A stretch of 64,000 nt of DNA from Paenibacillus sp. PvR098 (GCF_017833255.1 NZ_JAFIBU010000001.1:2821001-2885000), one strand, 5' to 3'. Numbered from the stretch's first letter, positions 24,253 to 34,697 are shown. Numbers and translations are program-made. Notes: generated from the letters alone by a model not told the origin.

Positions 24253-26679
24253 TTATATTTTTTTTAATGGAATTCTAGATATACCTGTTGTCTTCAATAT
24301 ATCACCTAATGTAACCAAACGCTGTTTATTACCGTCATCTGTCCATAGTTGATATTCAATATCATCAAGTGCCTCTAACTCTTGATCACTATAGAAAATA
24401 ATGTGTTGGTTGTCACTAGGACGTATAATAATTCGAACATCTCTGCCGTTATATTTTGCAGCAAAAACCGTATCTGAAAACTTCATAGCTATCCATTCTT
24501 CAAATGTGGATGATACTTCATATTTGGTATTTGTTGATAAATAGCCATACACATTCTTTATACTTCTGTTAATCAGTCGATCTACAAATTGCTTATACTC
24601 TGCTGATGATGTCACTATGTGTTTTAATTCCCTAACCATGTCTTCAGTACTTAATTCTGCATTTGAAATAATCTGATAAACTTTTTCTCTATTGGTAATG
24701 ATGTCATCCAAATCTTCGTATTTTATGTTGTTTTCTTCGATCTTTTCTGCTATTTTATATCTCCTTAAGTTCTCTTCTGGTGTAGATAACATCATTCTTT
24801 TTTGATATAAGTTACTAAACCAGGCATTTGCTTTTTCAACATTGTTCATAAACCAGTTAGTTAACTTATTGAATAACATCTGATTATCCTTTGTTCTTTC
24901 AACTCTATCTATAGTTTCTTTTGAAAGAACTTGTGATACATGTCTATCTATAGAATTAGAAATCTCTATATTTGACTTAATTTTTTCTTTATTTTCGCTG
25001 AAGTAATCATCGAACGCTGTAATTCTAGTGTTTAGCAAACCAGCTAACAAATTAGGTTCAAAATAACATAGTATCTCTTTTAAATTGAAATCTATATCTT
25101 TATCAAAACAGATTGTATTTATATGGACAAACTTACTGTTCTGATTAGGGACGTAAGCATTTTTACTAACAGTATTAATTCCTTCCTCTTCAATCCAAAG
25201 CTTATAGAATGAATTCAACCATTCAAAAACTTTAGCATCCCCTAAATATGTATTAATATCTGCAATGCTCTTATCTTGAAGTAATTTTTCATTAATCAAT
25301 TGAAACGAGAGGGTAGAACCTAATATCTTACTCCAACCACGGTATGATTCTTTTGTAGGAATACATAAGTATCCATATTGATTAATAAGTTCCCAAAGCT
25401 GATCAACATTCTCACCACTTTTTGTTGTCGGTATACTGATCTGTATCTGATTAGATTTATTTTTATATGAGACAACACCGTAATATTTTCCTTGATAATT
25501 AACCGGAATTAATACTGTATTTTCAATTTTCTTATTAACATTGTCATAACAGTACTTCTGGAGTTTCAGAGTACTTTGTGTTCCAATGTGACATATGTTA
25601 AAGTGACCACTAAATTTTTCATTTGATACAAAATCCAAGAACTTCTCATATAAAGATACTCCTCTTTTAATTAACTCAAAATTAATTTCATTATTATCTC
25701 TTATTCCATCTCGATCTAATTCCACTTCAAAAAGCTTTGAATTCATAAATATAGGGAAGGAAAACTTTTCGGTGCCAACCAATGGAAATCTACAAAATAA
25801 CTTAGCCAATTTCTCAGAGATAGGTAATAAATATGCTGTTTTAGATATAGAATTATATTTATAAAAGCAAGCAATTTCCACGAGACCATCATCCACCACT
25901 AATAAGGCGTTTTGGTCATTTATCTCTCCTTTATTATTCACTTTTATTTTTGTTATTTTATAATTATCTTCTGATGTTAACTCTCTCTCTTCAGATATCT
26001 TAAATTTATTTCCATTACATGTAATTGAGTTAATATTTCTATTAAAGGTTAATATTAATGGAACAGTATCTTCTAATTCCTTAATTCCTTCTTGTATTGC
26101 ATTATGTATTTCGGCTTTTTCTCCGATAGAATAAATGAATTTTGTTTCCTCTAAAACAATTTCTTTTTCTGATATACTGTTATTTAACTCCTCTAAACTT
26201 TCTAACATTTTCTTTGTATTTTCACGAAACTCATTATACTCACTTCCTGTTCTATTCACCGAAAAATTCATGTTTATTTTCTTATTATCATCACAAATAA
26301 AGGGACCTTGTAAATTAACAACTTCAGATAATAAATGTGTCGACATGAACCCCGTACCAAATTTCCCTGATTTCTCTCCGGGGGAACTCTGTTTAGATGA
26401 AATTTGAGTAATTAAATCTAACAAATTTTCATAAGTAAATGGTTGACCATTATGACTGAAAGTTAATGTTTTGTTTTCATAACTTATGTTTATATCAACT
26501 TTTTGATTATCAATTGTACAATCAGAAGCATTTTGTATTAACTCCCAGATCCATCTACGTCTAATTTTCATTTTTATTTCATCTGAAGATTCTTTGATTT
26601 TTTTCATTTCATTCCAGATTACATTAGAACTTGCATCTAATGTCTTTTTCATATATAGTAACTCTTTTGTCGATGGCAT
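24253..26679 (-). CDS. Large GHKL (Hsp90/sacsin-type) ATPase, putative defence protein
   Basis: 808 residues. The N-terminal 200 residues form a Bergerat-fold ATPase: N box RRWIWELIQNASDCTIDNQK (E, N and D present), a G1-like FSHNGQPFTYENLLDL in which the usual DxGxG is degenerate, and G2 GEKSGKFGTGF. This most resembles the sacsin N-terminal/MORC-like group rather than histidine kinases. The rest (about 450 residues of mixed structure, then a helical part) is unrecognised, ending in a small domain (WIAMKFSDTVFAAKYNGRDV...). ATG 26679 follows AAGGAG. It pairs tightly with the AlbA_2-TIR gene (4-base gap), suggesting a sensor or ATPase working with a TIR effector. I know of no named system that fits exactly. 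Confidence 0.75.
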   Translation of the reverse strand: MPSTKELLYMKKTLDASSNVIWNEMKKIKESSDEIKMKIRRRWIWELIQNASDCTIDNQKVDINISYENKTLTFSHNGQPFTYENLLDLITQISSKQSSPGEKSGKFGTGFMSTHLLSEVVNLQGPFICDDNKKINMNFSVNRTGSEYNEFRENTKKMLESLEELNNSISEKEIVLEETKFIYSIGEKAEIHNAIQEGIKELEDTVPLILTFNRNINSITCNGNKFKISEERELTSEDNYKITKIKVNNKGEINDQNALLVVDDGLVEIACFYKYNSISKTAYLLPISEKLAKLFCRFPLVGTEKFSFPIFMNSKLFEVELDRDGIRDNNEINFELIKRGVSLYEKFLDFVSNEKFSGHFNICHIGTQSTLKLQKYCYDNVNKKIENTVLIPVNYQGKYYGVVSYKNKSNQIQISIPTTKSGENVDQLWELINQYGYLCIPTKESYRGWSKILGSTLSFQLINEKLLQDKSIADINTYLGDAKVFEWLNSFYKLWIEEEGINTVSKNAYVPNQNSKFVHINTICFDKDIDFNLKEILCYFEPNLLAGLLNTRITAFDDYFSENKEKIKSNIEISNSIDRHVSQVLSKETIDRVERTKDNQMLFNKLTNWFMNNVEKANAWFSNLYQKRMMLSTPEENLRRYKIAEKIEENNIKYEDLDDIITNREKVYQIISNAELSTEDMVRELKHIVTSSAEYKQFVDRLINRSIKNVYGYLSTNTKYEVSSTFEEWIAMKFSDTVFAAKYNGRDVRIIIRPSDNQHIIFYSDQELEALDDIEYQLWTDDGNKQRLVTLGDILKTTGISRIPLKKI

Positions 26680-26822
26680 TTGAATTACTCCTTATAAAAT
26701 TTATCCTAATAATCAAGTAAATCTAACCACTTTTTTATTTTGCATATAAGAATCCATTTAATTGGCTTTACTACATACTTCTTGAAACCCTAAAATGGCC
26801 GATATGCTTAAGTTTCGTTTGG

Positions 26823-27989
26823 CTATATTTTGAATTTTAATACCCTAACGTTTTTGCTACCTAAATTAATACTATCTTCGAAAAAGTATCGGTTGGGTTT
26901 GAGTTGTTCAACCACAAAAGCCAAACTGTACTTTGCACGAGTGACACCAACATAATATTTATCCGGAGCCTTCAATCGCCCACTGGGATCTAATAAGAAT
27001 GAATAAAGTGGTTTGTTAGGGAAAATTAGAACACGTTCCAAAGTCATCCCCTTGCTGACACCGAAGTTTAAAGATGGATACCCCAAAGTTGGCGTCTTGA
27101 CATCGTATTTCAAGATATTTGGTTTGAAGTGCTGAATATAAGCATGTATATCAGTTTGAAGAATCTGAAAGACCCCTATGACCGGTTCTTCAGTTTCTAA
27201 TGCTCCAATAATTGGGTCCTCTGGGTATACCAAATTCGCAAATTTTGCTATATCAGAAACAAATCGTTTAGAGGTATTATTTTTAACGATGTTAATCCGA
27301 TGTGAATCTCTGCAAGTCTCAAGATAACTGAAAACATGCATACCACCTTTTTTTCTATCAGATCTCGGATTATGAGTCTTTAAGGTAGCTTGTTTATAGT
27401 CACCAACACAATAAATTTTTATAGATGAAAGGAATAATAATTCAAGGAGTTCTATATCTTTCCCCACTAAATCCTGCAGCTCATCGATATAGATGCAAGC
27501 ATATGTATCCTCAAGTCTTTTTAATACAGCTCCATCGGATAATTTATTTAATAATAGTGCAAACTCGGAAGCACGATTGGCTTTAACATCATGATTTCTA
27601 TTTAGAAAATAAGATGTGGTATCTTTTTTCGCATAATCAACACCGTACATGCTGGAAAAATCAATAGTTTTTATCTGGCTAATCTTCCCCAAAAAACTTC
27701 TTTGGTACGGTCTGATTAATTCTTTTAGAATGAACTGAAACCAAGTACTTATTACAAGATTTTTATCGAGAACACCATTATTTTGCTTTGCGTATTCTTT
27801 CTTTATAGAATAAATACCTTTATGGGTGTAAGACAACATCAAAACTTTCTTAGTAGATTCCTCAGATAAAGACCTTGAATCGTTACACATACCATATGTT
27901 TTACCAGAGCCGGCACAAGCAAGAACTAATGTATTATCGAATTGCATTTTTGATATACGTTGGATATTCGATACATTCGTCTGAGTCAA
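26823..27989 (-). CDS. UvrD-like superfamily 1 helicase, GajB-like
   Basis: 388 residues. Walker A in LVLACAGSGKTYGM, motif II IYIDELQDL, motif III CVGDYKQAT and the C-terminal motif YYVGVTRAKYSLAFVV place it in SF1 UvrD/Rep-like helicases. It is shorter than typical GajB (about 490 residues), so accessory domains may be reduced. It overlaps the end of the OLD-nuclease gene by 56 bases, the pairing that defines Gabija systems (GajA nuclease, GajB helicase sensing DNA ends). The start is TTG at 27989; no better-supported start exists, though Met at 27947 precedes the helicase core directly. A 143-base gap separates it from the ATPase gene downstream. Confidence 0.75.
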   Translation of the reverse strand: MTQTNVSNIQRISKMQFDNTLVLACAGSGKTYGMCNDSRSLSEESTKKVLMLSYTHKGIYSIKKEYAKQNNGVLDKNLVISTWFQFILKELIRPYQRSFLGKISQIKTIDFSSMYGVDYAKKDTTSYFLNRNHDVKANRASEFALLLNKLSDGAVLKRLEDTYACIYIDELQDLVGKDIELLELLFLSSIKIYCVGDYKQATLKTHNPRSDRKKGGMHVFSYLETCRDSHRINIVKNNTSKRFVSDIAKFANLVYPEDPIIGALETEEPVIGVFQILQTDIHAYIQHFKPNILKYDVKTPTLGYPSLNFGVSKGMTLERVLIFPNKPLYSFLLDPSGRLKAPDKYYVGVTRAKYSLAFVVEQLKPNRYFFEDSINLGSKNVRVLKFKI

Positions 27990-29562
27990 ACACCCTCAAT
28001 CCCCATTCTGCTTTATTATTTTTCATAAACGTTTCTATTTCTTCCATATTTCTATTAACCATCGAATTCCCTTTAGAAATGACCCTTTTAAACTTGTTGA
28101 AAGCCTCTGATACAGCGGAATTGACGGCCAAAATGCTGGGTTCAATTGTGTGAAGCGATTCATTAGTTTCATAATGTATTTCTATCAAATCACCATGTGC
28201 GTCGGTGTACTCTTTATATTTATCAAAGATATTCCGTTGAACATCCCCATCATTGTCCGTAATAATTCGTAAGGGTTTTCTTACTAGAATGGCTAGATCA
28301 CAATATCTTTTAAATGCTAATGAATCCACTGTAATGACATCTATTCCATTTTCAATTGGCAACTTTCCATGAACATCCTTGTAAGCGCGTTGAACAATTA
28401 ATTCATCAGTTGGACCCTCAACCAATATCACCTTATCTGCCAATAAAAAACGAACAGTCCCGTAACCAGGCAACTTTTTAAAAAAGTTCATAGTATCAGG
28501 GTCTATATCATCCAATTGACTTATATTCCCTTTATATAAAAGGATTATGTTTTTCAGTCCTAATTTGTTCGCTACATAACTACTATGAGTTGATATAAAG
28601 ACCTGTTTATTCTCATCTTGATTTATTTTTGAAATTAGGCGTGACATATTCCCAAACGCTAAATTATTTTCAGGCTCCTCAAACAGTACTACATTAGATC
28701 TCTCTGTATCTTGTTTGAATACTAATTCCATTTTAATTAAGTTCTGAGTACCAAACCCCATATCCTCAAAGGGAATATTCTCAACATCAATTGAGACCTC
28801 GTTCATCCAAGATTCAAGCGCTTCTTCACGCATACCAAACTTAATCGTTTTATCGTCAAGCTTTTCTTCTACTGCCAACCTTTCATTAAGGGCTACTACG
28901 TTCGGATTGTTATTGAATTCGTGCTTCATTTTCCTATACGCCCTAGCTAGATGTACTTTTTCATCTTCAGATAGATTGTTAGTAATTCGTGAATTGATAA
29001 ACTTGTTTACTGCTGAATCATAATCTTTTTGTGTAGTGTCGATTAGTGAAACCTTCACTGGAAACGTCCTAAAAACAATTGGGTTGTCACCAAAATCTCT
29101 CCAACTGATTTTATAAAATTCAACCGGTATATCATATATTTCCCCGTTCTTTAACATGGCCTGAAATGCTTTTGCAAAATCGGGGTTAAACTGTACAGTC
29201 ATACGAATGCCCGGACAGTCTTCACCAAGTTCATTATTTGTTCCTTTATATTCAGTGCTATTACCATCATTCTCAAAATAGGCTTCAGCGATAATAGAAG
29301 GTAATTCTTCGATTCGTTTAGAGGGATCGGCAATAGTTTCTTTAAAGATGGAACGAGTTGCATAGTTAAAATAGGAGGCTTTTAATTGGCGTTCAAAAGA
29401 TAAATTATTTAATCTTCCACTCAGAAGAACTTGAATTATCTCAAGCAGGGTACTTTTTCCAGAATCATTATCACCGACAAAAATATTGCAGGCACTGTTC
29501 ACTTCTATAACCACATCCCGGAACATTCTGTAATTCTTTATATATAGTTTTTTAATTTTCAT
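27934..29562 (-). CDS. OLD-family ATPase/TOPRIM nuclease, GajA-like
   Basis: About 542 residues. An N-terminal SMC/RecF-like ABC ATPase (KKLYIKNYRMFRDVVIEVNS, Walker A FVGDNDSGKSTLLE, late Walker B region VVLFEEPENNLAF and H-loop FISTHSSYVAN) is followed by a TOPRIM nuclease domain (ADKVILVEGPTDELIVQRAY with catalytic Glu, then IITDNDGDVQ with the DxD). This is the GajA architecture of the Gabija anti-phage system, and a UvrD-like gene overlaps its end. Start chosen at ATG 29562 after GGGGGG; the frame is open further upstream to 29658, but the extra residues are unlike the family. It is the first gene of the four-gene run. Confidence 0.8.
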   Translation of the reverse strand: MKIKKLYIKNYRMFRDVVIEVNSACNIFVGDNDSGKSTLLEIIQVLLSGRLNNLSFERQLKASYFNYATRSIFKETIADPSKRIEELPSIIAEAYFENDGNSTEYKGTNNELGEDCPGIRMTVQFNPDFAKAFQAMLKNGEIYDIPVEFYKISWRDFGDNPIVFRTFPVKVSLIDTTQKDYDSAVNKFINSRITNNLSEDEKVHLARAYRKMKHEFNNNPNVVALNERLAVEEKLDDKTIKFGMREEALESWMNEVSIDVENIPFEDMGFGTQNLIKMELVFKQDTERSNVVLFEEPENNLAFGNMSRLISKINQDENKQVFISTHSSYVANKLGLKNIILLYKGNISQLDDIDPDTMNFFKKLPGYGTVRFLLADKVILVEGPTDELIVQRAYKDVHGKLPIENGIDVITVDSLAFKRYCDLAILVRKPLRIITDNDGDVQRNIFDKYKEYTDAHGDLIEIHYETNESLHTIEPSILAVNSAVSEAFNKFKRVISKGNSMVNRNMEEIETFMKNNKAEWGLRVFDSDECIEYPTYIKNAIR

Positions 29563-30126
29563 GAAATGCCCCCCTGCTGATAGATAATGTTCATTGTTAG
29601 TTTTCAATTTGATTTCCACAGATTTAAACTTGTTTCTGTTATATTCGACGTGTTCCATTATTTTCCTACATCATATCTGCGGCGTGCTATAAACTTCCAA
29701 GCATTAGACTCGTATGTGGCTCTAATTAGCACTCATCCAACCATTTAAACGTATGAAAACAGCCGTCTCGAGTGTGAGACGGCACTAACTTTGCTGAGCG
29801 GTATATTTTATCTTTAACCTCTCGTTTCCTCATTATACTGACGTAATAACTCCCCTATTTTCATTTTCAATTCCGGACTACATGACTCATATAATTTTGA
29901 ATAACTTATTAATGCATCATATGAAATAAAATTAGACTCTCACGGAGGCCTCGCGAAAACACGGTGTGTTTATTTTATTTAAATTACTTCAAAAAATACG
30001 CAATGCTCCCACGATTTATACCTATGATGCTTATCAAGCCTTGAAAGCAGATGATATTTTGAAATAACATCAAAAATCATACTTCTCCTCTTTCCGCAAT
30101 GCCGGTATATTCTTTGCGTCTCTACA
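29563..30126. other. 560-base junction between the two defence operons, with two coding remnants
   Basis: No intact gene. On the minus strand about 29815-29945 a frame reads SNFISYDALISYSKLYESCS then PELKMKIGELLRQYNEETRG and stops. On the plus strand about 29942-30066 another reads KHGVFILFKLLQKIRNAPTI then YTYDAYQALKADDILK and stops. Both look like C-terminal tails of lost genes; I cannot name them. They suggest the cargo was assembled by successive replacement. Confidence 0.45.
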
Positions 30127-33100
30127 CTAACTCAAGATCTTAATCGCATTATCTTTGATCTGTGCAACCATCTCCACAAGACGCTTTTGCTTCGTGCCAT
30201 CAAACAGCTTGACAAAGCTCAGGGGTTTATCGAAAGGCGGCTTCGTTAGTTCCGATACATTATCGATATAGCCATTCTGCACGATATAATCAATAACCTT
30301 TTTCACAAATACGATTTGCGCCTGGCTTAAGGACTGATCATTAATAAATTCCGAGAACGCAACGGTCGCCGCTTCATACTCCAGCTTAGCGATTTTTCGC
30401 ACCAGTAAACCGAACGGTGTGTTCTGATACTCCCGTTGGTAATCTTCTGCTGTACCTAGCTCCCCAGTGAAAATCTTCTCTAAACTCTCATAATCGAGAG
30501 AGGTAAGAGGAATATTGTTCCGGAGCTTATGGATAGCCAAAGTGTCACGGTTTTTCTCAATATAACGGTTAACCTTCAGCTTATAATCCTCGAAGTCATA
30601 GGCTTGGTACATGGCCTTGCCTTCTTCAATCGTAAGAACTTCATCAGCAAGGTTCGTGTAGATCGGATTTCTGCCGCTTCCTTCATCTATAATGAACTTG
30701 ATAAGACTACGAAGCTCAATACGCACCTTTTCAAAATTCAGCAAATCCGAGCTCTGCCAGAACTCGTCCGTTCCAATAGTGCTGATCAGCTCCAGTTTCT
30801 CCTTGATCTGCGGGATCGTAGCACGCTGTAGTAGATTAGAAGATACTTCCATCAGCTGCTTTTTGGCTTTATTCATTTGTGCCGAACCCTCGATATGAGC
30901 GAGCATGAGTCCATACATGAAATTGTCAAAACGCTTAGCATACTCGTCCGTATCATCCATATAGACAATAGGCGCAAGATAGGCAATCAGGTTACTCTTA
31001 TCTACATCCGACAGACTGACGAAAGCAGTCTTATGTTTATATTTTTCCACATACTGCAGTTGCATCTTCACCGACACAAGCTCCGGATTAAGGAAGTTTA
31101 TCTGCTTGACGACTTTTTCTATCAGCTCTGTACGAATCGCTTGATAGGGCTCATTGATATACACAGACTGTTGTGTATGATGAATCAACCGAACCCGCTT
31201 GGCGAAGATCGCTTCCGACAGGCTCTGCGTTTCACTGCCCTGTAATCCTTCCTGATGTTGACGGAAAAATTCGAAATTCCCTAGATAATCGAAAATAACA
31301 AACTGGGTCTTATCCTCTCCCTCTCCGAACAGGTTCTTACGCAGCCGTGTCCCGCGGCCAATCATCTGCCAGAATTTTGTCTTGGAGCGAATCCGTTTGA
31401 AGAACACCAGATTGACAATCTCAGGCACGTCAATCCCCGTATCGAGCATATCCACAGATACAGCTATATGAGGCCCCTTGTCAGCAACCTTAAAGTCATC
31501 GATGATACTCTGCGCATAACTATCTTCCGAAATAATCCGCTTGGCGAAGCTGCCGTTATACTGCGGATACAGTTTATCGAAACGTTCAACAATGTATTGC
31601 GCGTGCTTTTTATTTTGGGCGAAAATGATTGTCTTACCTAACCTGTCACCGCCTGCCACCTTGATCCCCTTGGTCATTAAATCCTCTAGCACTCGATCCA
31701 CCGTAGCTTGGTTAAAAATAAATTCATTCACCGCAGGGGAGGGAATAAATTCAGGCATCTCACCGTCTTCATCGGTGAAATCTTCTTCATAACGGGCCTT
31801 ATCTTCTGGAGAAAGATCGTCGTAGGTAATACCTTTCTCCAGGAACTTCGTTGTGATCTCGATGTTATAGTAGGGCACTAGTACATGATCAATTTCTACG
31901 GCCGTTTCATACGCATATGCATAGGTCGGCACACCGCTCTCCATCTCGAAGAAATCGTAGGTATTGCGATCAACCTCCGTCTTCGGCGTCGCCGTCAATC
32001 CCACAATAAGGCCATCAAAATACTCAAATATCGTCCGATATTTCTTGAAAATACTTCTGTGCGCCTCATCCACCACAATCAAATCGAAATGTGCCGGCGT
32101 AAACAGACGCTTGCCATCGTCACTTTTAGTTTTATCAATAGCATTCAGCATTGTCGGATACGTTGAGAACACAATGCGAGCCGTCTTATCATCCTTATTG
32201 CTTAGCAAATTACAAAGCGACATATGGGGCAAGTAATTTTTGAAATCATCCTTAGCCTGCTTAACCAGTGCTGTTCTGTCTGCCAGAAACAACGTATTGG
32301 TTACATATCCCCCGCGGGACAGTACATCCGTCAAGCTGGATGCGGTTCTCGTCTTCCCTGTCCCTGTCGCCATCACGAGGAGTGCTCTTCGATGCCCAAT
32401 CGTTATGCTTTCACCTACCGCACGGATGGCTTCCTTCTGGTAGTAGCGGTCCGTGATTTTATCGTCAATAACGACTTCGTCTAATTCCTTACGTTCAGTA
32501 CGGCGATTCATCAGCTTTTCCAAGTCAGACTTTGAAAAGATACCGCTCACCTTGCGCTGTGGGGAGGTAACGTCATCCCATAGATTGGTTTCGAAGCCAT
32601 TCGTGGTGAACATCATCGGCCGTCTGCCGGTCATCTTCTCGAGACAGTCTGCATATAACTTCGCCTGATGAGTGCCGATCTTTGGGTCCTTCGAAGTACG
32701 CTTCGCTTCAATGATAGCAAGGGGCAAGCCATCTTTGCCATAAAGCACATAATCCGCATAGCCCTTCTCCTCATGATTAGGCATACCGTACAGCACTACT
32801 TCTTCCCTCACATCATCGCCAAATGTCCAGCCAAGTAGCTTTAAATCCACATCAATATATCTTTTACGCGTGTTAAATTCAGAAATATCCTCAGGGGTAA
32901 AATGCCGCTGCGCTTGATGCTGATCTTTGTCAGCTGTAAGACGGTCACTCATAGCTGCGATTTTGGCTCGAAGCGCCTCGATTTCGGAATCCTTCTGTTC
33001 GATTAAGCTATCCTTCTCTTTGATCTTAGCTTCGTCGAGGACAACCTTCTCAGAAGGGATATTCGTTTCAAAGAAGGATCGTTCTTCGTAGCTCGCGCCA

Positions 33101-33477
33101 TAGCAATAGTCGATCCATTGCACGAATTCAAAAAGGGCAGATAGCGACAAAACAGCATCACCACGGCTGATCGCTTTGTCCGTATGTACCGCAAGGTTAC
33201 CTAACTTAATGATATAAGGCAGCTTCCCCCAGGTCTGGTTCTCCATAGCGAATCTGAAAGATGGTTCATGAATCAATGACTGCAAATTGTCCTTATAGGG
33301 CATCGTGATCGTATTATCAGCGGCGTATACCCATTTTACTGCAAGCTCAAAAGCCTTTCGGCTTCCCACCGCCGCCATGGCAGGAGAGGTCGCAAGCACC
33401 CGCTCCGCTTCGATACAAGCAGTAGCAAACAACACGTATTCCGTTTGTCCCTGTAAGAATTCAAAGTTGGAAGTCAT
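30127..33477 (-). CDS. hsdR: Type I restriction enzyme R subunit (HsdR)
   Basis: About 1116 residues; motor and nuclease subunit of a type I restriction-modification complex. An N-terminal DUF4145-like region (residues about 20-130) and a short coiled coil are followed by the HSDR_N nuclease with the PD-(D/E)xK pattern in GYADYVLYGKDGLPLAIIEA-KR. Then come the translocase motor (Walker A VMATGTGKTRTASS, Walker B VDEAHRS, motif III VGLTATP, motif VI GRGTRLR) and an EcoEI_R_C-type C-terminus. Complete. The start ATG 33477 follows GAGGTG; a GTG at 33486 is an alternative. It lies 23 bases after hsdS in an hsdM-hsdS-hsdR operon. Confidence 0.92.
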   Translation of the reverse strand: MTSNFEFLQGQTEYVLFATACIEAERVLATSPAMAAVGSRKAFELAVKWVYAADNTITMPYKDNLQSLIHEPSFRFAMENQTWGKLPYIIKLGNLAVHTDKAISRGDAVLSLSALFEFVQWIDYCYGASYEERSFFETNIPSEKVVLDEAKIKEKDSLIEQKDSEIEALRAKIAAMSDRLTADKDQHQAQRHFTPEDISEFNTRKRYIDVDLKLLGWTFGDDVREEVVLYGMPNHEEKGYADYVLYGKDGLPLAIIEAKRTSKDPKIGTHQAKLYADCLEKMTGRRPMMFTTNGFETNLWDDVTSPQRKVSGIFSKSDLEKLMNRRTERKELDEVVIDDKITDRYYQKEAIRAVGESITIGHRRALLVMATGTGKTRTASSLTDVLSRGGYVTNTLFLADRTALVKQAKDDFKNYLPHMSLCNLLSNKDDKTARIVFSTYPTMLNAIDKTKSDDGKRLFTPAHFDLIVVDEAHRSIFKKYRTIFEYFDGLIVGLTATPKTEVDRNTYDFFEMESGVPTYAYAYETAVEIDHVLVPYYNIEITTKFLEKGITYDDLSPEDKARYEEDFTDEDGEMPEFIPSPAVNEFIFNQATVDRVLEDLMTKGIKVAGGDRLGKTIIFAQNKKHAQYIVERFDKLYPQYNGSFAKRIISEDSYAQSIIDDFKVADKGPHIAVSVDMLDTGIDVPEIVNLVFFKRIRSKTKFWQMIGRGTRLRKNLFGEGEDKTQFVIFDYLGNFEFFRQHQEGLQGSETQSLSEAIFAKRVRLIHHTQQSVYINEPYQAIRTELIEKVVKQINFLNPELVSVKMQLQYVEKYKHKTAFVSLSDVDKSNLIAYLAPIVYMDDTDEYAKRFDNFMYGLMLAHIEGSAQMNKAKKQLMEVSSNLLQRATIPQIKEKLELISTIGTDEFWQSSDLLNFEKVRIELRSLIKFIIDEGSGRNPIYTNLADEVLTIEEGKAMYQAYDFEDYKLKVNRYIEKNRDTLAIHKLRNNIPLTSLDYESLEKIFTGELGTAEDYQREYQNTPFGLLVRKIAKLEYEAATVAFSEFINDQSLSQAQIVFVKKVIDYIVQNGYIDNVSELTKPPFDKPLSFVKLFDGTKQKRLVEMVAQIKDNAIKILS

Positions 33478-33509
33478 TGGATTCACCTCACTTGTAGAAT
33501 AGGAGCTCG

Positions 33510-34697
33510 TTACTCGAAATACTCGCTCATCAAGCTGTCGAACAGATATTGCGTTTCGTCGATTGCTTTTTTGACGAGGGCTTTTTGTTCTTCGATTTTG
33601 GTGACCATGGTGGCAAATTGGTTTTGGAGAGAAAGAGGTGGTAATCTAAACGGAACACTTCGAATCGCATCCTTAGTAATCGTTTTCGTAACAGCACCAC
33701 GAACTCTATCCAATATGTTTTTTTCGCTAAATTCTGTATTTAAATAGCGGTATACGTACATGACATTAGTATTATCGTTAAATCTTAACAAAAACTGGTT
33801 CATCGCCAATGATACTGGTCTATTTAAATACGGCACCAAATAAACTTTTCCAGCACTTCCTATTTTGTTAATAATAATGTCCCCACCATATACTTTTGAC
33901 TTTTCAAGATATTCATAGGCTTCTCTAGTGATGTATTTAACATTATCTAGATAATTTTCATTTTCCAAGTCCGTAGTTCTTATCATATAAGCATAGTTTG
34001 GTTCATTCAACAATTCCACATTGTCTCTTAATTTTTCATAACTTCCATTCGCGTGATAATCCGTTAGGACAGTAATTAAATCCCCTACCGTAACAGTTTC
34101 CCAACCCTTATCATTCACAGTAGGATCACCAAACATATCATAAAAGGTAGATTTGATAAGGTTGTCCAACTCAGCAAGCTGCTGTTTGCGCATGGCAAGC
34201 AGTTCTGCGACGGTGTCTAATATTTTGGCGATTTGTTTTTGTGTTTCTAGTGGCGGGAGTGGTATCTCTATATTTGAAAAGTTAGTTTTATTAACTATTG
34301 GTACAATTGCCGCATTAGCAATACTCTGAATTTCTTTTTTCTTACTAAACATGCAGTATGCTAAGTACTGGCTATCAACCTTTTTAACATCAGGAATTAT
34401 TGCATTAATTTGTTGGTTACATGAGCTTTCTTTTAAGGTGATTCCAACTTTACCAATTGTTCCAATACAAGTAACGAGTACGCTTCCTTTTGGTAGCATT
34501 CGGAGTTTAGTTTTTGCTAATTCTGATACATAGTTCGTAGCATCATCCAAATAGGTAACTTTTGTTTCTGGCAAATCATTTGGCTTATAAAATGCAATAT
34601 CATTATTACTGTAATATTCAATGTTATTTGTGGAAGGGGTGTTTCCAGTCACTATTTTTCCGACATCACCTAACTTTACTGAATCCCACTTACTCAC
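33510..34697 (-). CDS. hsdS: Type I restriction-modification specificity subunit (HsdS)
   Basis: 395 residues with two target-recognition domains (about residues 1-150 and 200-350), each followed by a conserved helix: PLPPLETQKQIAKILDTVAE for the first and PPLSLQNQFATMVTKIEEQK for the second. Each TRD reads one half of a bipartite DNA site. The start GTG overlaps the hsdM stop by 8 bases (GTGAGTAA), implying translational coupling. The target sequence cannot be read from the gene alone. Confidence 0.92.
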   Translation of the reverse strand: MSKWDSVKLGDVGKIVTGNTPSTNNIEYYSNNDIAFYKPNDLPETKVTYLDDATNYVSELAKTKLRMLPKGSVLVTCIGTIGKVGITLKESSCNQQINAIIPDVKKVDSQYLAYCMFSKKKEIQSIANAAIVPIVNKTNFSNIEIPLPPLETQKQIAKILDTVAELLAMRKQQLAELDNLIKSTFYDMFGDPTVNDKGWETVTVGDLITVLTDYHANGSYEKLRDNVELLNEPNYAYMIRTTDLENENYLDNVKYITREAYEYLEKSKVYGGDIIINKIGSAGKVYLVPYLNRPVSLAMNQFLLRFNDNTNVMYVYRYLNTEFSEKNILDRVRGAVTKTITKDAIRSVPFRLPPLSLQNQFATMVTKIEEQKALVKKAIDETQYLFDSLMSEYFE

